A stretch of DNA of 64,000 nucleotides from Enterobacteriaceae endosymbiont of Donacia cincticornis (GTDB lineage Bacteria; Pseudomonadota; Gammaproteobacteria; Enterobacterales; Enterobacteriaceae). Positions 31,398 through 41,377 of the stretch are shown here, piece after piece. The notes below the pieces were generated by a model that saw only the letters and a list, made by a program, of their open reading frames with translations, was not told the DNA's origin and made no database searches. The number at the start of each line of letters is the position of its first letter. Position 1 is the stretch's first letter. Made by a program: the position numbers and the translations under genes. The DNA is taken from the NCBI RefSeq assembly GCF_012568845.1, contig NZ_CP046194.1, positions 126,385-190,384 of the forward strand. The letters are read 5' to 3'.

Positions 31398-32234
31398 TTA
31401 TATCATACAAGTTATACTATGAAATTTTTTAGTTTCCCACGTAAAAATTGTTAATTTATTTCCCCAACAACATCCGGTATCTAAACCTATAATATTTTTA
31501 GGAGTATATTTTCCACCTTGCAAATCAGACCAATGACCAAAAAATATTGTGTATTTTTTATACAAAATATTAGGAATATCAAACCATGGTTTTAATATTA
31601 TTGAGTTAATATCATTAGGAGCTTTTTTAGTTAACATTTCTAATGTACCATTTGGATAACAATATCTCATTTTTGTAAATGCATTAATAATAAAACTAAA
31701 ACGTTGGAATCCAATTAATTTATTTTTCTTCCAATCATTAATTTGATATTTTTCATTATTAATATAATCAAAAAAAATTTTATTATTTTTACTAGAAATA
31801 ATATTTTTTGCTTCATCAGAAGCAGATAATATAATATGGATATCATCCCATTGAGGTGTAATACCAGCATGTGACATTAAAATTTTTTTCTCTTTATCAT
31901 ATTGTACTAAAGGTTGATATTTTAACCAGGAATTTATAATAAAATTTATTTTTGTATCTTTTAATAAATTTAAAACTAATGGATCATTAATATTGCTATT
32001 CATTGAACCTAAAAATAATGATATCAAATATAGATCATGATTTCCTAAAACTAATTTTACAGATTTTCGAATAGAATATAAATAATATAAAACTTTTTTA
32101 GAATCTGGACCTCTAGAGATTAAATCTCCTGTAATCCATAACTGATCATTTTTATCATTAAAACAAATTTTTTTTAATAGGGAAATAAATTCATTATAAT
32201 AACCATGAATATCTCCAATAAAATAAGTAGTCAT
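31398..32234 (-). CDS. apaH: Diadenosine tetraphosphatase ApaH
   Basis: ApaH splits Ap4A symmetrically into two ADP and can remove Np4 caps from RNA. The metallophosphatase motifs are FIGDIHGYYNEF at the N-terminus, GDLISRGPDS and LVLGNHDLYL, with the C-terminal histidine in FFGHWSDLQG. Length 278 against 280 in E. coli. It is the third gene of rsmA-apaG-apaH, an order shared with E. coli. Confidence 0.96.
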   Translation of the reverse strand: MTTYFIGDIHGYYNEFISLLKKICFNDKNDQLWITGDLISRGPDSKKVLYYLYSIRKSVKLVLGNHDLYLISLFLGSMNSNINDPLVLNLLKDTKINFIINSWLKYQPLVQYDKEKKILMSHAGITPQWDDIHIILSASDEAKNIISSKNNKIFFDYINNEKYQINDWKKNKLIGFQRFSFIINAFTKMRYCYPNGTLEMLTKKAPNDINSIILKPWFDIPNILYKKYTIFFGHWSDLQGGKYTPKNIIGLDTGCCWGNKLTIFTWETKKFHSITCMI

Positions 32235-32258
32235 AATTTTTATAGATTATTAATTTTA

Positions 32259-32639
32259 TTAATGTATATAAGTTTTTATCGCTAATCGAAAAATTGGAAT
32301 ATCTACATGATAAACATGATTATTTTCATCAATCATTATATAATGTCCTTGCATTATACCGATAGGAGTTTCCAAAATAGTACCACTAGTATAATGAAAA
32401 TTGTTACCTGGTTTAATATATGGTTTTTTACCTATAACTCCTTCACTATATATTTGAGTTTTTTTACCATTTCCATTTGTTATAGTCCAATAACGACTAA
32501 TTAATTGTAAAATTTTTTTTCCTAGATTATGAATAGTAATTGTATAAGCAAAAACATAACGATTAATTATAGGCATAGATTGAGATTCCACATAAATACT
32601 ATGTACTTTTATATAAACTTGAGATAATAATGATTTCAT
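32259..32639 (-). CDS. apaG: ApaG protein
   Basis: ApaG is a small beta-sandwich protein of unclear biochemical role, encoded beside apaH in many proteobacteria. Family stretches are YVFAYTITIHNLG, LISRYWTITNGNG, GVIGKKPYIKPGNNFHYTSG and GIMQGHYIMID. Length 126 against 125 in E. coli. It starts four bases after the end of rsmA, so the two are co-transcribed. Confidence 0.95.
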   Translation of the reverse strand: MKSLLSQVYIKVHSIYVESQSMPIINRYVFAYTITIHNLGKKILQLISRYWTITNGNGKKTQIYSEGVIGKKPYIKPGNNFHYTSGTILETPIGIMQGHYIMIDENNHVYHVDIPIFRLAIKTYIH

Positions 32640-32643
32640 AAGT

Positions 32644-33444
32644 TTATAACCTTTTATAATTTATTTTTAACCAGTTTGCTAATTGGCAATATTCTGATAT
32701 TGAAACATCTTCAGCACGAATTTTATAATCAATACCTAAATAATTTAATTCTTCTATAGAAAATAAATCCATTAAACTATTTCTTAAAATTTTTCTTCTC
32801 ATACTAAAAGCTTGTTTAATAATTTTTTTTAAAAAAAAAATGTTATTTATGTTATAAGAATTATTAATATAAGGTCTCATATAAATCATATTAGAAAATA
32901 TTTTAGGTTTAGGATAAAAATTATTTGGTTGTATTTCTAACAAAGCTTTTGTTTTACAAAATAATTGGATCATAATACTTAAACATCCATAATTTTTACC
33001 TCCTGGATAAGCTGTTAAACGATTTACTATTTCTTTTTGCATTATAAAATGCATATCTTTAATATTATTTAAATAGTTAAATAAATAAAAAATTATTTTT
33101 GTAGAAATATTATATGGTAAATTACCAAATATTCGTATCCTTTTTTTATATTTTTGAATTAAAGGAAGAAAATTAAAATTTAATACGTTATGTAATATAA
33201 TATTAATATTTGAATTAATTAAAATTTGTTTTTTTTTTAAAAAATTAACAAAATTTTTATCTATTTCAATAATAGAAATATTTTGATTATATTTAGTCAT
33301 TGGTATAGTTAATGCACCTAGACCAGGACCTATTTCAACCATAATATGATGATATTTAGGATTTATTAAAGATATTATTTTTTTTATGATCTTTTTATTT
33401 ACTAAAATATGTTGTCCATATTTTTTTTTAAAAAAAATTTTCAT
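32644..33444 (-). CDS. rsmA: 16S rRNA dimethyladenosine transferase RsmA (KsgA)
   Basis: RsmA dimethylates two adjacent adenines in the 3' terminal helix of 16S rRNA, a late check in 30S assembly. The N-terminal KKKYGQHILVNKKIIKKI, the SAM loop EIGPGLGALTIP and the catalytic NLPYNIS motif are visible. Length 266 against 273 in E. coli. In E. coli surA and pdxA precede it; both are missing, and the region upstream now leads into a decayed djlA. Confidence 0.97.
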   Translation of the reverse strand: MKIFFKKKYGQHILVNKKIIKKIISLINPKYHHIMVEIGPGLGALTIPMTKYNQNISIIEIDKNFVNFLKKKQILINSNINIILHNVLNFNFLPLIQKYKKRIRIFGNLPYNISTKIIFYLFNYLNNIKDMHFIMQKEIVNRLTAYPGGKNYGCLSIMIQLFCKTKALLEIQPNNFYPKPKIFSNMIYMRPYINNSYNINNIFFLKKIIKQAFSMRRKILRNSLMDLFSIEELNYLGIDYKIRAEDVSISEYCQLANWLKINYKRL

Positions 33445-33734
33445 ATTATGAATTCTATAATTAGATTTTTTTATAAACTATATATTATATATAGTTATAT
33501 TAAATATTATGAATTAATATAATAAATTATTAATATATATTTAAATATATACGATTCATATTTTTTACTCAATAAATATTATTTTCAAAAAATAATTTTT
33601 TTAAAAAAAAATTAATATCAATAATTTACTTATTATCTGCTATAATAAATTTATTTAATACATTTATAAAATGAATAAATATCTATTCTAGATGTCAATT
33701 ATTATTTTTTATTTATAGAAAAATTCTTAATAAT
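33445..33734. other. A/T-rich spacer upstream of rsmA (290 bp)
   Basis: This spacer lies between the start of rsmA and the readable part of the djlA pseudogene. In E. coli pdxA, surA and lptD occupy this place. No remnant of those genes could be recognised on either strand. The rsmA promoter should be in its left part. Confidence 0.5.
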
Positions 33735-34492
33735 TATGAATATAAATATTTTAGTTTATTAACTCAAATAATATTAGGAATTTTTTTTACTATATTAATA
33801 AATAATATTTTTGATTTTTATAATTAAAAACATCAATTTTTTTATATAAAGAATATAAAAAAAAAATATTTTAAAATTAATTTTAAAATTATGAAATATT
33901 TAAGTAAAATAAAGGTGATGTTACTAAACATGATATAGATTATACAGTAAAATTATTAAATCGAATAAATTTAAATAAAAAAATATAATTTTTATGTAAA
34001 AAGTTTTTTTATATAGTAAAAAAAATTACCTATTAATTAGTAAATGAAATTATCAAAATTTTTAAATTTCTTATTATACTCTAAATTTAATAAATAATTT
34101 TTTAGAAAAAAAATTAAATTATCATTTATTAATAAATACTTGTATTTTAAAATGAAAAATATTAAATATTATTTTCCAAAATTTTGATATATCAATATTT
34201 GATATTTTTTAATTATAAATAAATATATATCCATTATAATCATAATTATTTTGAAAGTAAAAAAAATATAAATAATAATAAATTAACTTTAAAAAAATCT
34301 TATAAATTATTAGAAATCAAATATAATAATAGTTTTTTAAATTTCAAAATAATATATCATAACTTACTTAGTAAGTATTATTCAAATGAATTAATATCAA
34401 AAAATTATTTACCAGAACAATTAAAATAAGCAAAAATAAAAAAACAAAACATATAAAAAACATATAATATTATAAAAAAATACATGAAATAA
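33735..34492 (+). pseudogene. djlA: Decayed djlA (membrane-anchored DnaJ-like co-chaperone)
   Basis: Piecewise translation matches E. coli DjlA in order along its length. Around 33771 there is ILGIFFTILINNIFDF (E. coli membrane helix ends GVVLGLLIGHMFDK). Positions 33911-33976 read KGDVTKHDIDYTVKLLNRIN (E. coli [20 protein letters not shown]). From 34283 comes the J-domain remnant, including YHNLLSKYYSNELISK (E. coli YRKLMSEHHPDKLVAK), then AKIKKQNI and a C-terminal IIKKYMK ending at a stop at 34490-34492. In-frame stops occur at 33825, 33986, 34427 and 34454. The frame changes just before 33911 in an A-run, and the essential HPD motif has become YSN. In E. coli djlA is divergent from the lptD-surA-pdxA-rsmA-apaGH operon, so strand and position also fit. 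Confidence 0.85.
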
Positions 34493-34493
34493 A

Positions 34494-34889
34494 TTATATA
34501 GTTTTATTTATTTCAATAATAACTATTGTACATGCGTATTTTTTTTCATCTGAAAATGAAATATGAATTTTATATTTAAAATTCATATTTTTTAAAAAAT
34601 TTAATGCTTGTTTATATAAAATTATTTTTGGTTTACCATTTTTACAATTTGATATTTCTATCTGATTAAAAAAAATGCCATTTGTGAAACCAGTACCTAA
34701 AGCTTTTACTGTTGCTTCTTTAGCTGCAAAAAATTTCGCTAATATTTTAATTTTATTATTATTTTTTTTATATATAGATAATTCATGTTTTGTTAATATT
34801 TTAAAAACAAAACGATTACCAAAACGCATAAAAATTTTTTTAATTCTATTAATTTCTATTATATCGATTCCAATACCAAAAATATTCAT
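34494..34889 (-). CDS. acpS: Holo-acyl-carrier-protein synthase AcpS
   Basis: AcpS transfers 4'-phosphopantetheine from CoA to the acyl carrier protein. The magnesium-binding stretch GIGIDIIEINRI at the N-terminus and FAAKEATVKALGTGF near residue 54 are intact. Length 131 against 126 in E. coli. The lepA-lepB-rnc-era-acpS order is that of E. coli with recO and pdxJ deleted between era and acpS. Confidence 0.95.
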   Translation of the reverse strand: MNIFGIGIDIIEINRIKKIFMRFGNRFVFKILTKHELSIYKKNNNKIKILAKFFAAKEATVKALGTGFTNGIFFNQIEISNCKNGKPKIILYKQALNFLKNMNFKYKIHISFSDEKKYACTIVIIEINKTI

Positions 34890-34918
34890 AATTTTAATTA
34901 AAATAATATTTTTATAAA

Positions 34919-35737
34919 TTATTTAATTTTTATCCATATATTTAATTTTATTTTTTTTTTAAAAAATTTTTCTATATTTTTTTCAGATCTATTTTTAATT
35001 AACTTTATATTATGAGAATTTTTACCTATTATTATTTTTTTATGATTTATTTTTTTTACTAAAAATAAAATATTTATTTTATTTAATAAAATTTTAGAGA
35101 AAATTACTTTAATTTTAACTAAATATGGTATTTCTTTATGAATAAATTTTATAATATTTTCTCTTATAATTTCTTTAATAATTACTTGATCTGTTTGATT
35201 TGTAATATAATTTTTAGAATAAAAATGTTTTTTTTTAGGTAAATTATTATAAATAATACGATAAATATCATTTGTATATAATTTATATTTAGCTGAAATA
35301 ATAAATAAATGGAAAATATTTATTTTCTTTTTAAGAAAATTAATATATGGTAATAGTATATTTTTATTTTTAATTTGATCAATTTTATTAATAATTAATA
35401 TTATTGGTATATTAATTTTAGAAAGAATTTTAGTAAAATTATCTTCTATATAATTCCATTTATTTTTATCTAAAATAAATAATATAAAATCATATTTATT
35501 ATTTTTTAATAATTTTAAAATTTTATTTTTATAAAATATATTTCCAGGAGTATCAATAAATTCTATTTGATAAATATCATTATTATAAACTCCTATAATA
35601 TTATTATTTGTAGTATTTCTTTTATGAGAAACTATGGATATTTTTTTTTTTACTAAAAAATTTAACAGAGTAGATTTACCAGCATTAGTTCTACCTATTA
35701 GTAGAACACTACCATAATATGATGATATAATTTTCAC
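34919..35737 (-). CDS. era: GTPase Era
   Basis: Era is a GTPase that binds the 3' end of 16S rRNA during 30S assembly. The GTPase motifs are G1 GRTNAGKST near residue 16, G3 DTPG, G4 NKID and G5 SAK. The C-terminal KH RNA-binding domain is recognisable, but its GxxG loop reads GKNS where E. coli has GNKG, and the protein stops right after it (LNIWIKIK). Length 272 against 301 in E. coli. Identity is secure; RNA binding may be altered. Confidence 0.95.
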   Translation of the reverse strand: MKIISSYYGSVLLIGRTNAGKSTLLNFLVKKKISIVSHKRNTTNNNIIGVYNNDIYQIEFIDTPGNIFYKNKILKLLKNNKYDFILFILDKNKWNYIEDNFTKILSKINIPIILIINKIDQIKNKNILLPYINFLKKKINIFHLFIISAKYKLYTNDIYRIIYNNLPKKKHFYSKNYITNQTDQVIIKEIIRENIIKFIHKEIPYLVKIKVIFSKILLNKINILFLVKKINHKKIIIGKNSHNIKLIKNRSEKNIEKFFKKKIKLNIWIKIK

Positions 35738-35763
35738 ATAAATAACCTTTTATATTATAAAAA

Positions 35764-36432
35764 TCATTCTAATCCAAGTTTTCTTAATGCTTTTTCAGCA
35801 GCTGATTGTTCTGCTTTACGACGACTAGAACCTATACCTGTAATTATTTTTGATATACCACTAATTTTACATTGTATTGTGAATTTTTGATTATGTACTT
35901 CTCCATTTATTTGTAAAATAAAATAATATGGTAAAGGAAGATGTGATCTTTGTAAATATTCTTGTAATCTTGTTTTAGGATCTTTTTGGTTATTACCAGG
36001 TAAAATTTTTTTTAATCTAAATTGATACCAAACTAAAATAATTTTTTCTACTACTTTAATATTACTATCTAAACATATACTTCCTATTAATGCTTCCATC
36101 GTATCTGCTAAAATAGATTCTCTATTATATCCTCCATTTTTATATTCTCCTGGTCCTAAAAACAAATATTCACCTAATTTAAATTCTCTTGCAATATTTG
36201 CTAGAGTATTACCTTTAACTAAAGAAGCACGCATACGACTCATATTACCTTCATTTACATCAGGAAATTTATTATATAATGCTTTAGCTATTATATAGCT
36301 TAATATAGAATCACCTAAAAATTCTAATCTTTCATTATGTTTACTACTTGCACTTCTATGTGTTAAAGCTTGATATAATAAATCTTGATGATTAAAAATA
36401 TAACCTAATTTTTTTTGTAATTGATTAATCAT
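35764..36432 (-). CDS. rnc: Ribonuclease III
   Basis: RNase III cuts double-stranded RNA, including the 30S rRNA precursor. The signature [15 protein letters not shown] is near residue 34, and the second acidic cluster is in [14 protein letters not shown]. The double-stranded RNA-binding domain covers about residues 150-222, ending in [19 protein letters not shown]. Length 222 against 226 in E. coli. It is followed by era 26 bp on. Confidence 0.97.
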   Translation of the reverse strand: MINQLQKKLGYIFNHQDLLYQALTHRSASSKHNERLEFLGDSILSYIIAKALYNKFPDVNEGNMSRMRASLVKGNTLANIAREFKLGEYLFLGPGEYKNGGYNRESILADTMEALIGSICLDSNIKVVEKIILVWYQFRLKKILPGNNQKDPKTRLQEYLQRSHLPLPYYFILQINGEVHNQKFTIQCKISGISKIITGIGSSRRKAEQSAAEKALRKLGLE

Positions 36433-36490
36433 AATAAAATTTATTTAATTGTATTCTAATCTAAAATTAGATAAAAATTTTTTTTAAAAA

Positions 36491-37291
36491 CTAATTTATT
36501 TTACATATTCTATTAAATTTTATTTTATAAAACCATAAATGTGTTGTTTTTTGAATACTTAACCAAATAAACATAGCTTTCCCTAATAAATATTTTTCAT
36601 GGACAAAACCCCAATATCTACTATCAAAACTATTATCACGATTATCACCCATAACAAAATAACATTTTTTAGGAACTTTCCAAGTATATAAAGAAAAATT
36701 TTTTTGTTTATATATTTTTTCATCTATTTTATTTTCTATTTCAGGTGTAAATAAAATTTTATGTGGTAATTTATTTATATATTCTGTGTATTGAAAATAT
36801 CTTATATTTCCAAATTTATAAAATTTTATAGAATTTTTTTTTAAAAAAACATATTTTTTTTGAGTAATATTTTGAAATTTTTCAAAATATTTACTTTTTT
36901 TTAATTTTTTGTATCTAAAAATATTTTTTTTAATACATTTATCATTATATAATGTAATTTGTTTATTTCTAGTATTATAGATAATTGTATCTCCTGGTAA
37001 TCCAATAATTCTTTTAATATAATTTATTTTAGTATTTTTAGGATATTTAAAAACAACTATATCACCTCTTTGAGGTGATTTATTTTTAATAAAAATTTTA
37101 TTATTAAAAGGATTTTTAATTCCATAAATAAATTTATTTACTATAATAAAATCACCTACATCTAAAGTAGGCATCATAGATTCAGAAGGTATATAAAATG
37201 GTTCATATATAAATAAACGAATAATTAAAATTAATAATACAATAAAAATTGTAGAAAATATTTGATTAATTAAAAATTGTATTTTTTTCAT
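36491..37291 (-). CDS. lepB: Signal peptidase I (LepB)
   Basis: LepB removes signal peptides from exported proteins at the outer face of the inner membrane. The catalytic Ser is residue 38 in IPSESMMPTL (the usual Gly before it is Glu), and the general-base Lys is residue 93 in YIKRIIGLPGD. The C-terminal box GDNRDNSFDSRYWGFV is intact. The single N-terminal hydrophobic helix at residues 8-28 replaces the two of E. coli, so the protein is 266 residues rather than 324. The middle (residues 110-190) is divergent and Lys/Phe rich. Confidence 0.95.
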   Translation of the reverse strand: MKKIQFLINQIFSTIFIVLLILIIRLFIYEPFYIPSESMMPTLDVGDFIIVNKFIYGIKNPFNNKIFIKNKSPQRGDIVVFKYPKNTKINYIKRIIGLPGDTIIYNTRNKQITLYNDKCIKKNIFRYKKLKKSKYFEKFQNITQKKYVFLKKNSIKFYKFGNIRYFQYTEYINKLPHKILFTPEIENKIDEKIYKQKNFSLYTWKVPKKCYFVMGDNRDNSFDSRYWGFVHEKYLLGKAMFIWLSIQKTTHLWFYKIKFNRICKIN

Positions 37292-37380
37292 AAATTATCA
37301 TCTAATAATAGATATCATATTTTTGTAAATAAAATAATATAAAATTTTTTTTAAAATTTTAAAATTATTTTTTAAACTAA

Positions 37381-39171
37381 TTATTTTGTTATTTTTAACA
37401 TATCTAAAAATATTGAAGATGGTAAATAAATATTACCAATATTTTTCATACGTTTTTTACCTTCTTTTTGTTTTTGAATTAATTTTTTTTTTCTACTAAC
37501 ATCACCTCCATAACATTTAGCAATTACATTTTTACGTAATTGTTTAATATTTGTACTAGAAATAATTTTTTTACCAATAGCAGCTTGTATTATAATATTA
37601 AATTGTTGTCTAGGAATTAATATTTTAAGTTTTTCTATTAATAAACGACTATAAGAATAAATTTTATTTCTATACGTAATTGTTGTTAATGCATCAACAC
37701 ATTTTTTATTAATTAATATATTCATACAAACTAAATCAGATTTTTTAAATTTTAAAAAACTATAATCTAATGAGCCATAACCTTTCGTAATAGATTTTAA
37801 TTTATCAAAAAAATTTATAATAATTCCAATCATAGGAATTTCATATATTAAAATAACATTATTATTATGATATATAATATTTTTTTGTATACCATATTTA
37901 CTAATACATAATTTAATAATTTTACCTATATATTTTATAGGAGAAAAAATTTTACATTTTAAAATAGGTTCTCTTATCTCTTTAATTAAATAAAAATTTG
38001 GAAATTTAGATGGATTATCTATATATAAAATACTATTATTTTTCATTTTTATTTCATATTTTACTGAAGGTATAGTTATGATAATATCAATATTATATTC
38101 TTTTAATAATCTTTGTTGTATAATTTCCATATGTAATAAACCTAAAAAACCACATCTATATCCATATCCTAATATTTCTGAATTTTCTGGTTCAAAAAAT
38201 AAAGAAGAATCATTTAAACTTAATTTTTTTAATGCATTACTAAATATAATATATTCATCTGAAATTATTGGAAATAATCCTGCAAAAACTTTAGGTATAC
38301 TTTTTTTAAATCCAGAAAGTATCTTACTAGATGGATTGATATATGATGTTATTGTAGCACCTACTGGAACCTCAGTTATATTTTTTACTCCTAAAACTAT
38401 CCAACCAACATCACCACATTTTAATTCATTTAAAATTTTTTTTTTAGGGGTAAAAATACCTATTTTTTCTATGAAATATTTTTTTTTTGTATTTAAAATA
38501 ATAATTTTCATACCTTTTGAAATTTGTCCATTTTTTATACAGACTAATGCTATTACTCCTAAATAATTATCAAACCAAGAATCTATGATTAACGCTTGTA
38601 ATTTTTTTTTAATATTTCCTGCAGGTGGAGGAATTTTTTTTACTATATTTTCTATTACTTTTTTTACACCTAAACCTGTTTTAGCTGAACATTTAAGAAA
38701 ATTTTTAGATTTAATTCCAGTAATTTCTTGTATATCATTTTTAATTTTTTCTATATCTATAAATAATAGATCTATTTTATTAATAACTGGCAATACTTTT
38801 AAACCCATTTCTAAAGCAGTTTTACAAGTAGATATTGTTTGTGCTTCTATACCTTGTGAAGCATCTATTAATAATAAAGCTCCTTCACATGCAGCTAAAG
38901 ATCTAGAAACTTCATAAGAAAAATCCACATGTCCTGGAGTATCAATAAAATTTAATTTATAAATATTATTATTTTTTGATTTATATTGTAAAGAAACACT
39001 TTGTGCTTTTATCGTGATGCCTCTTTCTTTTTCTAAAACCATACTATCTAAAACTTGTGATGTCATTTCTCTTATAGATAATCCCCCACAAATTTCTATT
39101 AATCTATCTGCAAATGTTGATTTACCATGATCAATATGAGCAATAATCGAAAAATTTCTTATATTTTTCAT
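37381..39171 (-). CDS. lepA: Elongation factor 4 (LepA)
   Basis: LepA is a ribosome-bound GTPase of the EF-G type that influences initiation and back-translocation. The G domain begins [19 protein letters not shown] and keeps [15 protein letters not shown] and NKIDL. Domain III contains [15 protein letters not shown]. The LepA-specific C-terminal domain ends with [13 protein letters not shown] and [12 protein letters not shown]. Length 596 against 599 in E. coli, so it is full length. It heads the lepA-lepB-rnc-era-acpS operon. Confidence 0.98.
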   Translation of the reverse strand: MKNIRNFSIIAHIDHGKSTFADRLIEICGGLSIREMTSQVLDSMVLEKERGITIKAQSVSLQYKSKNNNIYKLNFIDTPGHVDFSYEVSRSLAACEGALLLIDASQGIEAQTISTCKTALEMGLKVLPVINKIDLLFIDIEKIKNDIQEITGIKSKNFLKCSAKTGLGVKKVIENIVKKIPPPAGNIKKKLQALIIDSWFDNYLGVIALVCIKNGQISKGMKIIILNTKKKYFIEKIGIFTPKKKILNELKCGDVGWIVLGVKNITEVPVGATITSYINPSSKILSGFKKSIPKVFAGLFPIISDEYIIFSNALKKLSLNDSSLFFEPENSEILGYGYRCGFLGLLHMEIIQQRLLKEYNIDIIITIPSVKYEIKMKNNSILYIDNPSKFPNFYLIKEIREPILKCKIFSPIKYIGKIIKLCISKYGIQKNIIYHNNNVILIYEIPMIGIIINFFDKLKSITKGYGSLDYSFLKFKKSDLVCMNILINKKCVDALTTITYRNKIYSYSRLLIEKLKILIPRQQFNIIIQAAIGKKIISSTNIKQLRKNVIAKCYGGDVSRKKKLIQKQKEGKKRMKNIGNIYLPSSIFLDMLKITK

Positions 39172-39217
39172 AAAATAATTATTTTAAACCCTATTTATAT
39201 AAAAAATAAATTTTTAT

Positions 39218-41257
39218 TTATACTTGGATGCCTCTTTGTTTAAGTAACATATTACAATTTAATTTTCTACCACTAAACTTTTCAAATAAAATCATAGGAT
39301 CTATAGAACTACCTAAAGATAAAAAATTTTTTAAAAAATTTTGACCTATTGTTTGATTAAATAAACCATTTTTTTTAAAATGATAGAATGAATCTGCTGC
39401 TAATTGTTCTGACCATAAATAACTATAATATCCTGCGGCATATTCTCCACCAAAAATATGGTGAAAAGTATTTGTATATTTATACCAACTTGGAATAGTA
39501 GAAATTGTCACAATATCTTTTCTTATTTCTTTAATTAAATTTGATATTTGATGATTTTTTTTTAAAGAAAATTCGTTATGAATTCTTATATCAAATAAAC
39601 TTAATTCTATTTGACGCATAAGTAATAAAGCAGAATTATATTTTTTAGACGTAATTAATTTATTTATTAAATTTATTGGCATATCTTTATCTTTTTGATA
39701 ATGTTGAGAAATTAGTTTTAAAGGTTCATATTCCCAACACCAATATTCCATGAATTGACTAGGAAATTCTACAATATCTAAAGGTAAACCATTAATACCA
39801 GATATATTAGGTATATTAATACAAGAGGTAATATGATGTAAAGCATGTCCAAATTCATGAAATAAAGTTAAAATATCATTATGATATAATAAAAAAATAT
39901 TATTTATTGAAGGAGTAAAATTACAATTAATAAATGCTACTGGATGTTGTAAAATTCCATTAGCTTTTAAAATTCTAGATTGACATATATCCATCCATGC
40001 ACCACTACGTTTTTCTGCACGAAAATATAAATCAAAATAAATACTTCCACACATTTTGTTATCACAATCAAAAACATTAAAAAACATCACATTTTCATCC
40101 CAAACTGGAACTTTTTCTAATATAAATGATAAACCATATATATTATTAATAATTTTAAACATACCTTTTATTACAATATTAATTGGAAAATATTCACGAA
40201 TAATATTATTATTTATTCCATATAAATAAAATTTATATTTTTCTGCGAAAAAAGATACATCCCATGCATTAATATGTACTACATTATACTTTTTCTTAAT
40301 AAATTTTTTTAAATTTAAAGTTTCTTCTATAGCTTGTTTTTTTGATAATTTTAATAATTTATATAAAAAAGATAGAACTTTATTTACTTTTTTTGCTGAT
40401 TTATTTATTAGAGATTGTTCAGAATAAGAATGATATCCTAATAAATTAGATAATTTTAAACGTAAAGACAATTCTTTTTCTATAATTAATTCATTTTTAT
40501 ATAAAGTATCATCATCTAATGATGATGCTCTTGTACTATATTTATAATATATTTTTTTTCTTAAATTTTGATTATTACAAAATGTTATTATTGATAAATA
40601 AATTGGATCATCTAAAGTTATTAGATAACCCTTTTTATTTTTTAATAAAGCATTTTGATGCATAAATTTAATTATATAATCTGGGATACCATCTAATTTT
40701 TTTTTATCTAAAATATATTTTTGAAATTTTCTTGTACTATCAAAAATATTATTATTAAAATTATTTTGTAAATTTAATAAATTTTTAATAATTTGTACAT
40801 ATAATTTTTTTTTTTCTTGATTTAATAAAATTCCTGATAAGTTAAAATCTCTTATAATATCGTTAATAGATTTAATTTTTAATTGATTTAGATTTAAAAT
40901 ATTTTGATTTTTTTGAACATAAATATATGCTTTATATAAAGATAAATTTTGTTTAAACCATATATTATAATCAGTTATTATTTTGATAATAATTTCATAA
41001 TTTTTTCTAATTTTTTTATTATTATTAACATAATTTAAATGACTAATAGGAGCAAAAATACGATATAAATTTTCTTCTAATTCTAAAATTTTTTGACAAA
41101 AATTTTTCCAGTTGTAATTATTTTTATTTTTTTTTAATATTTTATTAATTTTTTTTTTAATATTATTAATAGTATATATAATAGCTGAGATCATACAATC
41201 ATTAGTAATTTGATTAAATGGAGGTAATAAAAAATTTGATAACAAGGGATTATTCAT
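39218..41257 (-). CDS. prlC: Oligopeptidase A (M3 family)
   Basis: OpdA/PrlC is a cytosolic zinc metallopeptidase that degrades signal peptides and other short peptides. The zinc motif HEFGH occupies residues 467-471 in LFHEFGHALHHIT, with the third ligand region in GINGLPLDIVEFPSQFMEYW. Length 679, matching the E. coli 680. The N-terminal 200 residues are strongly A/T driven, but the catalytic domain is well conserved (AEKRSGAWMDICQSR, GGEYAAGYYSYLWSEQLAAD in shorter pieces). It lies 46 bp upstream of lepA on the same strand. Confidence 0.95.
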   Translation of the reverse strand: MNNPLLSNFLLPPFNQITNDCMISAIIYTINNIKKKINKILKKNKNNYNWKNFCQKILELEENLYRIFAPISHLNYVNNNKKIRKNYEIIIKIITDYNIWFKQNLSLYKAYIYVQKNQNILNLNQLKIKSINDIIRDFNLSGILLNQEKKKLYVQIIKNLLNLQNNFNNNIFDSTRKFQKYILDKKKLDGIPDYIIKFMHQNALLKNKKGYLITLDDPIYLSIITFCNNQNLRKKIYYKYSTRASSLDDDTLYKNELIIEKELSLRLKLSNLLGYHSYSEQSLINKSAKKVNKVLSFLYKLLKLSKKQAIEETLNLKKFIKKKYNVVHINAWDVSFFAEKYKFYLYGINNNIIREYFPINIVIKGMFKIINNIYGLSFILEKVPVWDENVMFFNVFDCDNKMCGSIYFDLYFRAEKRSGAWMDICQSRILKANGILQHPVAFINCNFTPSINNIFLLYHNDILTLFHEFGHALHHITSCINIPNISGINGLPLDIVEFPSQFMEYWCWEYEPLKLISQHYQKDKDMPINLINKLITSKKYNSALLLMRQIELSLFDIRIHNEFSLKKNHQISNLIKEIRKDIVTISTIPSWYKYTNTFHHIFGGEYAAGYYSYLWSEQLAADSFYHFKKNGLFNQTIGQNFLKNFLSLGSSIDPMILFEKFSGRKLNCNMLLKQRGIQV

Positions 41258-41377
41258 AATTAATTTCCAATTTATATAACAATATAATTTTAAAATATTT
41301 ATTAAATATATAATAATTTTATAAAAAAAAAAATTATATTTTATTTTTCATAATAAATATTTATTATATGTTTAATA

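Noticed and set aside
38078..38917. Two plus-strand open frames (162 and 110 codons) inside lepA
   Set aside because: Both are antisense to the well-conserved LepA; composition reflects the complement of the lepA codons, and no ribosome-binding site was seen.
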